A stretch of 64,000 nt of DNA from Paratinospora sagittata (taxonomy: Eukaryota; Streptophyta; Magnoliopsida; Ranunculales; Menispermaceae), in the NCBI GenBank assembly GCA_035771175.1, contig CM069598.1, positions 19,072,438 to 19,136,437 on the forward strand, written 5' to 3'. Position numbers and translations under genes: made by a program. Within the stretch, counting starts at the first letter, position 1. Every line of letters begins with the position of its first letter. The notes under the pieces are model-generated. The model had not been told where the DNA came from. It ran no database searches and worked only from the letters and a program-made list of their open reading frames with translations. Below, piece by piece: positions 47,754 through 60,618 of the stretch.

Positions 47754-50700
47754 TGTGGACCTAAGTGTGGTTTTCCACATAAAATCTTCCTAATGTTTTG
47801 ATGTTAACAAACAATATGACAAATGATACTAATGTTTGTCATTTGATTATGTTTCAGCACCACAGTTAAGATAAAAGTCAATACAAGATTCAAGTGATCT
47901 CAAGTCCAATCAAGTTGAACAAACAAAGTCAAAGTCAAAAGCTTGGACGAGTTCACTTGAAGATAAAAAGATGAAAGTTTACAAGTTTACTTAAAATTAG
48001 GTTGTGATTTTTTTATTCTATATTGCTCATTTATTTTCCAATCATTCTATGCGTGCATTCATATTTTACTAAGTCAAAATATTTTTAAAAGTCAAAACTT
48101 TGACTAAAGGTTTGGAAATGTTTTAATACATGTTTGAACTTCAATTCTTTTCAAATTGATCTATTTCAAATGTACTCAAGTTTAAGTTTTCAAGAAATCA
48201 TGTTTTGAACTTAGATTTTTTAAAGAAAACAAGTTTTCAAACTTCTGTGTAATTAGAAATGCGCTCCCACTGGGAGAAACACGTTCATGCTACCTAAAGT
48301 GATTTTTTGCTTTGACAAGCAGAAACGTGTTTTTTAGAGGAGAAACACGTTTCCTATTTTCTAGCCAAAATGAGTGCCTTTTTACTCAAAAGCTAGAAAC
48401 ACGTTTCTCAGAAACGCATTTTCTCCTTGAGAAATGTTGTAATACCCTGAAAATTTTTGATGTCAATATAGGAAAGTGAGAAAAAACGGTTAATAAATTG
48501 GCACATACTTGAAATTTTACAATTTTCTGTGCTTTCCTTTCCAACAATTTTCTCTAATCTCTTTTATTGGAAGTAACCATAATCACTCCTTAATCCACTC
48601 CAAATCTCCTTTTATGCAAGATGAAATATTGGAAACCAAATCACCACCACAAAACCCTAGATTATAAGACATATATAGAACAATTTTACAACCGCTTCTA
48701 ATATTCTTAAATCCTACTCTCAACCTTAGAGCGTGAGCACACAAAGTGACGTCTGTCAGTGCATCGTCGAAACACCACCCATGGTGAACTCCTCCTATCA
48801 CCGTAAGTTTGTTTTCCCATTTATTATACAATTGATTACTCTGTTTTGGCGTTGGAAATGGCAGCCATGAATGAAACCCTTAACTTATATAATGTCTAAT
48901 TCTCTACAGCGGCCTCTCACACTCTCTACCCTATTTTCAACCTAGAGAACTAGGGAACAAGTGACGCTATATAGGATCGCCTCCGCCGAAACCACCTCGA
49001 GGTAATGTTCCTCTTCTTCACTTTCTCTTTTTTTCTTCTTCTTGCTCATCAAATCAATGCCCTGTTTTGGATCTTACAACAGTGGCAATGGCACATGATT
49101 GTACATATTGTGATTGCTCATGCATGCTTGTCATTTATAGTATCATTAGATTGCTCAAGCATGCTCATCTTACATGATTGTACATATTGTGATTGTTGGC
49201 CATGATGATATGTGTATGTGTATGATTTGTTATCTCGAGTTGACGTTGGATGAGCGTAATTCATGTGTACATTTTAAAGTTTGATGATGAGATATATGAC
49301 TAGAGTATTAGCATAATTGTTATAATAAAGTTCACGCGTGAATGCTATTATTATTTGGCATTGTGATATGATACCATGTGTTGTGGAGTTTGAACATATC
49401 ATGTGAATACAAGTTATATATCATATTTATGTTGTATGTGTGATATTGTGACATCATTAAAGAACACGATTAAGATAAGAATAACACATATGGGGCAGTT
49501 ATTCTAAGGAATATCGCCAATTATTATTTTAGGGCAGTTATTCTAATGAATATCGCCAATGACTATAATTATTATGGGGCAGTTATTCATGATGAATATC
49601 GCCAATGAGTTTTTAATTTTTGGGTAGTGCCACCCTGAGTTTGATTCCCTAAAGGTACGTGATTTGGAACGTGATGAAATTCTCGACTCAAACAATCAAA
49701 TGTTGCAATGATTAATATGTGAAACTTGTTTGTAATGTTCTCGTGTATATATCTTAATAAAATGTTGTGAATGGTTTTAGATGACCCACTGGGCTTTTAA
49801 GTTCACTCCTATTTTTCACATGCAGGTATTTAAGAGAATAAAATTGCGAGTTCGTGACGTAGTTCAGAGTAGTAGGGGTGGGTTAATTATTTGGTTAGTA
49901 TTGTAGTAGTGGGGCTAAATATTTTATTTGGTTTTTAAAGTTTATTATTTAAATGGGTTGTATTGACAATCAAAATTTTTAGTGAACATTATTATGGTTA
50001 GTAAAGACCTTGTGGTTTATTTCACGTGTGAATGCCTTGGACTTGAATTTGTTGCTTTAAATTGGTGAATATCTTTAACGGTTAGGTCCACAAATGATGG
50101 ACAAGGTAAAGACTCTCATTGTTCAATATGAAAATTTGTATAGTGGAAGCATATGGTCCTTGGCATGAAAATTGAAAGGGTATTCATCTATCTTAACTTG
50201 TGACTTTATTTTGAATATAAATAGTATTATTAAAATTTTCTATCTATGTAAAGATTTTGGGGTTAAGATGGATGGAAACAACTTACGCCTCGATTTTCAA
50301 TGATCTTTCTCAATAAAATCAAAATATTATTATTTATAGTAGAAATTTAAGTTTTGAAAATCGGGGTGTGACAAACGCGTTTCTTGTTTTTTTGGCAGAA
50401 TGCAGGTTTTGTGCAGAAACGTGTTTCCTTTCTTTGAAACATGTTTTATGCTTTTTGGATTGAATGTTGATTTTGTGCTCTTTACATGTGAAATGCGTTT
50501 CCTTAGAGTTTTAGTGTTTTTGTGAGAAAATGAGAGAATGAGCTTTAACATTTATCTTCCATCTCTTCTCATTTTCAAAACACCTAGAGAAAGCATTTGA
50601 ATGAGAAAATCATCTTGATCTTGGAGCTTTAACTTTTGCATCATTCATTCAAGTTTTCAACAACATTCACATAAGTAATATTAGTTCAAGAAAGATATAT

Positions 50701-51348
50701 GGTTGTAAGTTTTTCTCAATCCTTGAGTTTCATTTTCATATCTTGTACTGATTAATTTGTAATATCTTGAGCAACATTGTAATTATTCTATACTCATATG
50801 ACAAACACTCTATTCTCAGTATTTAGTATTTTTTTGGATTGTTTTTAGTTGAAACAAACCAAGTCACGTGATATAGTATCACTTGTGATTCAAAGATTAA
50901 AATCATTAGATTAGTATCACATTTTATCTTGAAAAGAGTCAAGTGGTGTTCATCTTTAACCTGTAAAAAAGATTTTAGGTTCTTCCTTATCCGCAAAAGA
51001 AAGTATTAGGTTCATCCTTGCCCGAAAAATGATAATTAAGTTTGCCTTGAGCCTGTAAAATGGTGTTGTAACGATTTGATTTACACCCTTAAAGTGAATC
51101 GACATAGTGAAATTTTAGAGAGGTTCTCTCTAGGCGTGGATGTAGGAAAGGGGATTTCCGAACCATGTAAAAATCCTTGTGTCTATTGTTTAAATTTCAA
51201 CACCTTCTTATTTGATCATTTGATTAAGGAACATTAAGTGGCTCTAAAACAAGGATTTTTGTAAGACAAAGACATATTAATAAAAAGAGTTTTAACTTGC
51301 ACAAATTGACCAAAACACCCAATTCACCTCTATCTTAGGTGTCCAACA
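47754..51348 (+). mobile_element. copia-type solo LTR, split by LTR copy C
   Basis: It begins TGTGGACCTAAGTGTGG and ends CTTAGGTGTCCAACA. Flanks are CACGT (47749-47753) and CACAT (51349-51353), one transition apart. Net length without the nested LTR is about 1.65 kb. The terminal sequence CCAATTCACCTCTATCTTAG is typical of SIRE-like copia LTR ends. Its U3 region holds many AGAAACACGTTTC-type palindromic words. No coding region. Confidence 0.7.
48438..50373 (+). mobile_element. solo LTR (family 1, copy C) nested in the copia LTR
   Basis: A 1936-bp segment from TGTAATACCCTGAAAA to ATCGGGGTGTGACA. Flanks are AATGT (48433-48437) and AACGC (50374-50378), explained by two C-to-T changes in an AACGC duplication. 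It shares the 39-bp triplication (from 49491) and the 3' half with copies A and B, and lacks the V-ATPase D fragment and the long C/T-rich stretch. Confidence 0.78.
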
Positions 51349-51353
51349 CACAT

Positions 51354-52171
51354 GTGTTGCACGTAATTTTTATTAAAAGAATTAAAACAAAATATTTTTT
51401 TTAAAAGAAAAGAATTATATATGTTTTGTTTTTTAATATGATTAGAATGACTAAAATCATCTAAAAATATGGATGAGGATAGTTAGTAGTAAACTTAGAC
51501 CTTAAAAGGATAAATTTGGAAAAAAGAAGAAGAAAAAAAGCCTAAAATGTAGTGTGTATGAAAAAAGAAAAAATTGAAAATTAGTTAATTGTAGACTTTC
51601 TATTTTAGCCCTATTGAGGATAAAATTAATTTTTCAAAAATAAAAATAAGATAAACCTTTCAAGGGTATTTTAGGTAGAAAAAAGTTTTACCGTAAACTA
51701 TCCTAAGTACTTTTATTATAGTATAGTAGTATAGATTATTATTAAATTAACAAGTATAGCACAATGTGCAGACACTTTCTATGAATATATTTGTATATTA
51801 ATATAAATTAGGAAAATAAAATAATAAAATAATTAAGCTAAAAAAATATAAGTATATTTTAGTCATATAAACTTATTTTTATAATACAAGCTCAATTATA
51901 AAAAAAAAATAGTTTTTTTTAATGTCATTGAAGTATATCTCACATGTCTGTAATAATAACTCTTACCATAGAAGTATATAAAATATTAAAATAAGAAAAT
52001 CATATAAAATAATTAAAAATATTTTAAAAGTGATAAGTATATTTTTATTATGAGAATTACCCACTAAAAGTTTAATTCTTTTTCATAATATTTAGTCGCA
52101 CCAAGCTGAGGTTTTTTTTTTTTTTTTGTTGAAACTACCGAAGTTGAGTTTCAAGTTGTAAAGGTTATTAA
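51354..52171. other. AT-rich spacer between LTR elements, no gene seen
   Basis: No domain or repeat unit was recognised. Confidence 0.5.
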
Positions 52172-53919
52172 TGTAACAATTTTTAATCTAATTACCCTCA
52201 TGTTCCGTACAAGAAAATATATTTTGATGATTACAAATCACATTCCCATTAAGATATTATTGCATATATATTGTACATCCAATTATGCATGGAGTTTGCT
52301 CAAGTTCGATGATGCATAGTGGAAGAACTATCAAGATCATAATTAGACTAAAGACCATGATCATTCAAGATTTAATCTTTATGTTTTTAGAGTCATTTAG
52401 GATTGTAGAATCTTAGGTGTCACTTGATTCAGCAAGGTATTACTTAGGATGCATATTTGCAAGATTTTCAGAAAGAAATGTTTTTGATCGATTTGTTTTT
52501 GAAGGATTTTCGATTGGTTTTCATCACTTTTGATGAATCTTTCAATGATTATTTTGATCCGAACTTATCAAGCTTTATATTGATTAATCAAGCTTTGAAA
52601 AGATTGAAAATTATCAAAATCTATTTTCAGTGCTCCATTAGGGTGCTGACAGCTCATCAAGACGTTCATGTGATGGTAAGTCACTTAATGATGAACCAAC
52701 ATGGTAGAACGTTGATGAAATGTCAAGACACTGATGGTGTATAAGTTGAAATGTGTTCTATTCATGTCAGGACGTTACTCGTCTAGGAGCGCCCTCATAG
52801 AATAACCATAATGAAACGTCAAGACGCTGATTGTGCGTTAGTAAGCTCAAGAGTTTCTGGGATTTTTATGTTTTAAATGCATCAGGATGCTACTCGCGAA
52901 TTAGCGCCCTTATTGGTTTTTGAGTTTTAAAAACTTCAAGTTCATCAAGATGCTCACAGTTTATTAGCGCCTTCAAAGGTAGAAACGACAAAACTGTGTG
53001 TTGTGCGTCAGGACGCTAATGCCCTATTAGGACACTAAAATAATACTGTCAAAAGCTGATAACTGTGTCCACCTGTGCTGTTTTCTGAACTTTCTATTTT
53101 CGTGAAAGCATAGAGGATTTAGGTGTTGTTGCACTATTTGAATTAATCCATTTCCGTGAAACAATTTGACCGTTTGATTTGAAATGGATTTGAGTGCCAA
53201 AAATATTATTGAAGACCGAGATTAAGTACTGTCTATATATACTGCACTTCAAGCTTTTGAGCATATATACAATTGAGACATATTATCATTTGTGCGAAAA
53301 CTTTTGAAACTTCTATTATCATTTTCGCAGCAAAAACTTTGATCATCTTGCGAAAACTTTGATACGATTTTCTTCGGGATTTACTGATTTTCATTATAAA
53401 TCTTTTTCAAATCCATCGAAGAAAAGAAAAGCTTGAAACCTCTAGTATTTCAGTCAATTTTCATTATACATATTCTGCTGAATCAGTGTCAACTCAAGGA
53501 AAGCTCTGTAAGTATTTCATTGATTCTTGGTAAAAGAATCAAAACTCTATACTTGTATTTTAGATTATTAAGTGACTGTGTGGGTCACTTGGTTTGAGCA
53601 AGTGTTGCTCATGTTGTAACGATTTTCTCACACCCGTAAGTTGAGAAGGTGTAACCATTTGATTCTCACCCATAAGAGGATCAGGTAGTAGAGTTTGAAC
53701 AAAATCCTAACTGGGGGGGGGGTTAGGTAATGGATGTAAGTGAGGCCGATCCACTATAAATCCTTTGTGTACTGTTGCATATTGTTTCTTATTGCATATC
53801 ATTTACCATTATTTTTGTAGACTGCCATAACCTACTAAATATTATTAATTATTTTTAAAGAAAGGTATTAACTTGTTATTGTCCAATTCACCCCCCTCTT
53901 GGACATATCTGGGCCAACA
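52172..53919 (+). repeat. 5' LTR of the SIRE-like copia element
   Basis: It starts TGTAACAATTTTTAATC and ends CTGGGCCAACA just before the primer site. A degenerate tandem array of TCAGGACGCT / TTAGCGCCCT words spans about 52670-53040. Confidence 0.78.
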
Positions 53920-53921
53920 AT

Positions 53922-53933
53922 TGGTATCAGAGC
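53922..53933 (+). other. primer binding site (initiator Met-tRNA)
   Basis: TGGTATCAGAGC, complementary to the 3' end of plant initiator Met-tRNA, two bases after the 5' LTR. Confidence 0.9.
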
Positions 53934-53979
53934 AGTTTTCTCTTAAATTATCTAACCATCTTTGATTATTCATGGCAGG

Positions 53980-55995
53980 TGTTGCGTAAAATTATTGCAA
54001 GTGCACAATACCGTTAACAAGTAATAAAGTGATAAATAGAGTATCGTTCCCACAAAGATTTGTTACTGTATTTTTATGTTAAATATTAAAATTGTTTCAC
54101 CGTAATCTTATCTAAATACTAATTAAAATTCGTTGTAATGTAAACAATAAAGTTAAATCTAAAACAAATCAAAATTAATTAAAGTAATCAAAATAATTAA
54201 AACCTAGAATTACAATCTTCCCTCATATTTCAATTGAATTAATCGTACTATTTTTCCATTAATTAATTATTTAAATTTATTAACCAAGATTCTAAATTAT
54301 TTACAAGCCTCTTTCGATGGTCAAGTAAAAATACCTTGAATAATTAAATCTTTATATTTCTATGAAATTTAAATTAAAACAAGATTCATTAAGATTATAC
54401 TCTTCAATGGTTACATATATCACATGAGTATATTTCTATCTCACATGAACTCAATAGCTTTCGTCCTTATGATAATTTGTTATTTTAATCAAGTTCACAA
54501 ATTATCATAAGGCCTTTTTATCATAAGTTCACAAGTTCACAAAGCTTATATATACATAAGGCCTTTTTGTCACACCTGGGTTGCACATAGTGCCCCTACC
54601 CAAGGTGATGAGTACCCCCACAGGGCATACTCCAGCCATTATATACCACATAATATTGTCACATCCCAGTACACAGCACACCGCAACGTCTAGTACCCCT
54701 GGGATCATTTGTCTATACTATTCACTCATGAATAGTGTAGGGCCTCCCCCAGATTCGAACTCATAACCTCATAAGGTTTGATTTCGCAATCTGAGTAGCC
54801 ACTGAACCATTTAGTGTGGACAAATGATCCTGGGGGTACTAGACGCTGCGGTGTGCTGTGTACTAGGATGTGACAATATTATGTGGTATATAATGGCTGG
54901 AGTATGCCCTGCGGGGGTACTCATCACCTTGGGTAGGGGCACTGTGTGCAACCCAGACGTCAAAGATCATATAGATTCAACAAATCATCTAATTAGTGAT
55001 CAAGTAATTAGAAGCATTAAGAACGAATTAAAATAAATAACTCTAAATAATTAATTAAAATCTAAAATCAAACATAAAATCCAATATCCATATGAGATCC
55101 AATTGTAACTCTAGACAAACAACTTACCTCATCATTGAAATGGAAGAAAACATAAAAATATTGATGAACATGTTGAATAGAAATAAGAAGAAACTAGAAA
55201 ACCAATTGGAAGATGTTGATCAAGATGCTCCCTTGTTTCCAACTTCGCGTTCTTCGCCTCCTTCAATCTAATTTTCTTCAGCTCGTTCTCCTCTCTCTTC
55301 TTTAGAAACCCTAAACAATAGTCTATATAGACCCACAAGTCCATAGGAAGTCGCCCAAGAGAAGTCCAAGTTGAACTAGAAAAGTTCGCAACAAAATTAA
55401 AAAGTTTCTATTTTGAATTGCACCTCCGCTTTTTTCCTTGCCATTTTTCTTTTTGTTTTCTACTCCAAATCCCCCTCAAAATCCTCTCGATCACATTGTA
55501 GTATTTCAGGTAAGGAAGAATTAGAAATAAACCACGTCAAATTCAATTGAGAAAGTTATGGCCAAAATACAAAAGTCGCGCAAAATTACTTTTTTCGATT
55601 CCCATTCTGAGCGCCATGGCGCCCAGTTACGACCCTTTTGTGCATTTTTCTGCTATTTTCTTCATTTTCCTTGTGGACTTAGCCAATTTTCTCCACTTTT
55701 TGACTTGTTTTCTTCATGAATCATAATCTAGGCTTCTCATATGTTGTGTCCAACATTCATGCTCACTTCCACACATCTAAATACCTACAAAATAATGCAA
55801 ACCAAATAATTAATTCTCTTGAAACATAAATTAATCTAACTTATAAACTAACAAACAAAAAAATTGTAAAAAAACCAACTTTCACCTAAACTAACGAATG
55901 CATCAAAACTAACATAAACACACTAAACTAATGCATAAATCACCCTAAAACACTTATAAAACCATCCTAAAACATGCCAAAATAACCACTTATCA
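53980..55995. mobile_element. LTR-like insertion (family 3) in the copia leader
   Basis: A 2016-bp TG...CA segment (TGTTGCGTAAAATTATTG to CCACTTATCA) flanked by GCAGG (53975-53979) and GCAAG (55996-56000). Removing it rejoins the gag 5' region. No polyprotein motif was seen inside. GTATCGTTCCCACAAAG near the left end is a word common in plant LTRs. Orientation is undetermined. It contains the foldback at 54569-54963. Confidence 0.65.
54569..54963. repeat. foldback element with ~150-bp arms and tRNA-like loop
   Basis: The left arm (54569-54719) and right arm (54813-54963) are near-perfect inverted copies. Examples are GGTGATGAGTACCCCCACAG and CTGCGGGGGTACTCATCACC, and ACAATATTATGTGGTATATA on the right arm. 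The 93-bp loop, read on the minus strand, has an A-box-like GGTTCAGTGGCTA and a B box GAGTTCGAATC at tRNA spacing. It could be a SINE head-to-head pair collapsed around one head, or a true foldback transposon. Confidence 0.78.
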
Positions 55996-56000
55996 GCAAG

Positions 56001-56960
56001 AAACAGTGTAAAGGATGTCACACTACCTTCGGTGAAGGAAACTTCACCAATAGACCACCCTTTTTCAAAGGAGACAACTATCTCCATTGGAAAACTAGGA
56101 TTAGGTTCTACCTTAGAGCTCAAGACCTAGAAATGTGAGATGTTGTGACAAATGATTGTCAAACACCTACAAAAATAGTCGATGGTGTGACTGTTCCAAA
56201 GGAACTAGAGGAATGGACTACTAAAAAGAGAAAAAGAGAATTATTAAACATCTAGGCCGTGAACATATTGTTATGTAGCTTATCCAGTGATGAGTTTAAT
56301 AGGGTAAGTGCGTGTGAAACAACCTATGAAATCTGGAGAAAGTTATAGGTGACCTATGAAGGGACTTTGCATGTCAAGAAGGCAAAACTTCAAATGCTAG
56401 TTGAAATCTATGAAACCTATAGAATGGAAGAAACCGAGAGCATATCCGAAGCCATAGCTCGATTCATAAAGAATGTGAATGAGATGAAAACCTTAGGAAA
56501 AGTTTATGATCAAGAATAGACTGTTAGGAAGTTTCTTAAAGGCTTACCTAAAGCTTGGGAACCTAAGGCCGCGACTATTGAAGAAGCCAAAAACTTAGCC
56601 GAGTACACTGTTGATAGACTTTGTGGTTCATTAATGGTCCATGAGATGAAACTAAAAAATAACCAATTCCAAGCCAAGGTTGAGGACAAGGGAAAGAAGA
56701 CCATAGATTTGAATGTAGACACCGAATCTGTAAGGATCTCAGATTGTGAGAGCATGGATGAGGATTTAGCAATGATGTCTAGAAAGTTTAACAAGTTAAT
56801 TAGGAAGAGGTTCAAGTTCTAAGTACTATAAAGGGAAAAAACTTGGAACCAAACCCACGGAGCTCATATGTTACGGGTGTAACAAACCTGAACATGTGAA
56901 GAGTGATTGTCCCAACAGGTACAAGAAGAGTCATAACTTAAAGAAGAAAGAAAAGAAGGT
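56001..56960 (+). pseudogene. copia gag with zinc knuckle, broken
   Basis: Frame pieces give DHPFFKGDNYLHWKTRIRFY, VTYEGTLHVKKAKLQML, SISEAIARFIKNVNEMKTLG and KFLKGLPKAWEPKA, the UBN2-type gag of plant copia. A CCHC knuckle CYGCNKPEHVKSDC follows at about 56869-56910. Several in-frame stops. A coiled-coil-like Glu/Lys-rich segment follows at 57034-57264. Confidence 0.78.
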
Positions 56961-57579
56961 TCTTAAAGCTATATAGGATGACTCAAGCTCAAGCGAGAGT
57001 GAATCATATTATGAACACAAAGTTGTTATTTGTTTGATGGTAAATACCGAGGTAAAATCTGAACCATTTGATGAAGATATTGTTTTTGGTTCTCGTATGC
57101 ATGATATTAAACTTAGACTTAGTAAAGAGGTCAAGAAAAATGAAAAGCTCAAAAAGAATCTAGAAGAAGCTTTTGAGGAAATAAAATTTCAACAGGAAGA
57201 GATTGATGAGTTATCATTAGATAATGAACAACTCAAAACAGAGATAGAAAAACTGAAAAATTAAAATGAAACTCTCAAAAAGAAAAATGAAGACCTTAAC
57301 AACATTGTGATCAAGTTCACAAATGGTCAAAAATTATTTGACATAATGTTAGGATCACAAAGATGTGCCTTTGACAAGGCTAGTTTAGGCTATACTGAAG
57401 GGTAAAAAAAAGAGTATAACACTCTACTGACCAAAAAACCTAAATGTTATAGGGAAGCTCATACTGTATTAAGATGCAATGCTATGAATGTAAAGAAAAA
57501 AAACTTTCATGGGTAGAAAAGAGTATTCTTATTGATGTTAATATGCATGGACCCAAAGCAACGTGGGTATTAAAATCAA

Positions 57580-60500
57580 AAGTATTTTATGTTGTGTAGA
57601 TGAACAAAAATGGAGAAATATGGTATATGAACAGTAAATGTTCAAGACACATGACTGGTGATAAGTCAAAGTTCTTGTGCATTGAGAGAAAGAATGACGA
57701 AAATGTCACATTCGGAGACAACAACAAAGGTGAAATTGCAGGCATTAGAACCATTGGTAACAATTTCTTATCTATTTCTGATGTTCTTTGCTTAAAAGGG
57801 ATGAAACATAATCTCTTGAGTATAAGCCGATTATGTGACAAGGGTTATGATATTTTTTTTGAAGCAAATAGATGCATTATTAAGCATGAAGATAATACTA
57901 TTGCATTCATAGCATTTAGGCATAGAAATGTTTATTGCACAAATCTTGATGATATGGAGAAACAAAATATTACATGTTTGGTGCTATATCTTGTGATGAT
58001 GCATGGCTCTAAGATAGGAGGTTAGCTCATGTTAGTATGAAAAATATATTTAGGCTAGCTAAAAATGATCTTGCCAAGGGTATTCCAAAAGGAATTTACT
58101 CAAAAGACAAGGTGTGTGAACCATGTCAATTGGGCAAGCATACCGGATCATCATTTAAGAGCAAGAGGTATTAATCTACCATTAGAGCTCTTAAATTGAT
58201 TCAAATGGATCTCTTCGGACCTACCAAGAATCAAAGTTTAGGAGGCAAATCATATGTATATGTAATTATTGATGACTTTACTAGATACGCACATAAGTCT
58301 AAAGTGTGTGAATTGTTCATCAAATTTTGTAAAAGAGTTGAAAATGAAAAAGGATATAAAATAAACATAGTTAGAAGTGATAGAGGAGGAGAATTCGTTA
58401 ATAAAAATCTTGAAGATTTTTGTAACAATCAAGGTTACACTCACCATCTATCGGCCCCTAGTACACCTCAACAAAATGGCGTAGTTGAAAGGAAAAATAA
58501 AACTTTGCAGGAAATGTTTAGGGCAATGCTTAGTGAATGTAACACTGAAAACTATTTTTGGGCAGAAGCTATTAACACTGCATGTTATGTAATGAACAAA
58601 ATTCTGATTAGAAAAGATTTGAACAACACTCCATATGAATTATGGAAAGGTAGAGCACCTAACATTAACTACTTTCGAGTATTTGGATGTAAGTGTTTTA
58701 TCCTTAATGATAAAGATAATTTAGACAAGTTTGAACCTAAGTCAGATATTGAAATATTTTTAGGATATTCTTCTCATAGTAGAGCTTACAGAGTTTATAG
58801 CAAAACTACTCAAACTGTATAAGAATCAATTCATGTAAATTTTGATGAAGCTGAAATAAGAAATGTCTTGAGGAAGGGATTAGGCAAATGAACCTTGAAG
58901 ATGATGATGCTCCCAAGAAAACTCAAAACATAGAACCTGATAATGACAAATCTTTAGAAATATCAAAGAACTCTAGATTGCTTCAAGATCACCCCGAAGA
59001 GCAAATACTAGGTGATCCAACTAAGGGTGTATCCACTAGAGCTTCAATTCATAGAGATCAAGAGTTTGTTGCTTTTGTATCTCAAATTGAACCAACAAAA
59101 ATGAAAGATGCATTGAAAGATGAGAATTGGATTCTTGCTATGCAAGAAGAACTTGGACACTTTGTAAGAAACAAAGTATGAGAATTAGTTCCTAGACCAT
59201 CTCATCAATCATAGGAATCAAATGAGTTTTTAGAAACAAAAAGAATGAACAAGGAATCATAGTCCGAAATAAGGCTAGATTGGTTGCACAAGAGTACAAT
59301 CAAGAAAAAAGTATAGACTTCGAAGAAACCTTTGCCCCAGTAGCAAGAACAGTGGCAATAAGGATGCTACTTGCCTACGCTTGTTACAAAAAAATTTCCC
59401 TTATATCAAATGGGTGTAAAGAGTGAATTTCTAAATGGATACATCAATGAAGAGGTATATGTGGAACAACCTCCAGGGTTTGAGGATGCACATAACCCAG
59501 AACATGTGTTCAAACTCCACAAACCCTTATATGGATTAAGACAGGCTCCTAGAGCTTGGTATAATAGACTGAGTTCATTTCTTTTAGATCATAAATTTCA
59601 AAAAAAAAAAAACTCGATCCAACTTGTTTATTAAACACCATGATGATAATATGTTTATTATTGAAATATATGTGGATGATATCATATTTGGTGCATCGGA
59701 CAAGGAACTGTGTGATGAAATGTAAAAAATAATGCAAAAAGAATTCGAAATGAGTATAATGGGAGAACTTACATATTTTCTTGGTTTGCAAATTAAGCAA
59801 ATGTCAAATGGTACATTTATAAGCCAATCAAAGTATGTTAAGGAAATGATCAAAAAGTTTTAAATTAGCAATTTGAAATTAATAGATACTCCTTGTAACT
59901 CAACAATTAAACTAAATAAAAATGAAAAAGGGAAATCAATTGATTCAAAATTGTACAGAAGATGATTCGAAGCTTAGTTTATCTCACAAAAAGTAGACAT
60001 GATATCATGTTCAATGTTTGTTTGTGTGCAATATTTCAATCAGATCCTAAAGAATCATATTTAAAATGTGTCAAAAGAATCTTTAGATACATAAATGGTA
60101 CAACTGATTTAGGAATTTGGTATTCCAAAGGCACGTCATTTGAATTAAAAAGTTATGTAAACTCCGACTATGTTGGAAATATCTATGACAGAAAAAATAC
60201 CGCAGGATTTTATCACTTTCTCGAAAATTCTTTAATTTCTTGGTTTTGCAAGAAGCAACACTCAGTGACATTATTCACAGCTGAAGTAGAATATGTTGCA
60301 GCTGGAAGTTATTGTTCTCAAGTGTTATACATGAAACAACAACTTCAGGATTACCAATTTTTTGTTGAATGCGTTGAAATTCTATGTGATAATACTAGTG
60401 CTATTAACATATCAAAGAATCTTGCATTGCACTCCCAAACTAAACATATTCAAATTAGACATCATTTCTTAAGGGATCATGTGCAAAATGGTGATGTTAA

Positions 60501-60618
60501 ACTCACTCATACTGGCACAAAAGAACAATTGATTGATATTTTCACTAAAGCCTTACCTAAGAACCAGTTTGTTCATATCAGAAGAGAGCTTGGGATGTTC
60601 TCTGAATCTGACATATGA
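57580..60618 (+). pseudogene. copia pol: protease, integrase, reverse transcriptase, RNase H, broken
   Basis: Protease block WYMNSKCSRHMTGD (57621-57662) has lost the catalytic Asp and Gly of the usual DSG. The GAG-preintegrase zinc region has CEPCQLGKHTGSS. Integrase core (58196-58822) has all three acidic residues in LIQMDLFGPT, IVRSDRGGEF and NGVVERKNKT. RT has [12 protein letters not shown], with Gly in place of the catalytic Asp, and YVDDIIFGAS near 59670-59700. RNase H (59962-60618) has a shifted YVNSDYVGN and ends with HHFLRDHVQNGDV and QLIDIFTKALPK. Multiple stops separate the blocks. It is a relic of a Ty1/copia polyprotein. Confidence 0.88.

Noticed and set aside
49005..49205. 66-codon open frame
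   Set aside because: Inside solo LTR copy C, with no counterpart preserved in copies A or B.
54720..54812. Possible real tRNA gene in the foldback loop
   Set aside because: A- and B-box words are present, but no cloverleaf with an anticodon arm could be traced. A SINE-like head is more likely.
54824..55036. 70-codon open frame
   Set aside because: It starts inside the right arm of the foldback. The arm sequence is non-coding in its inverted copy.
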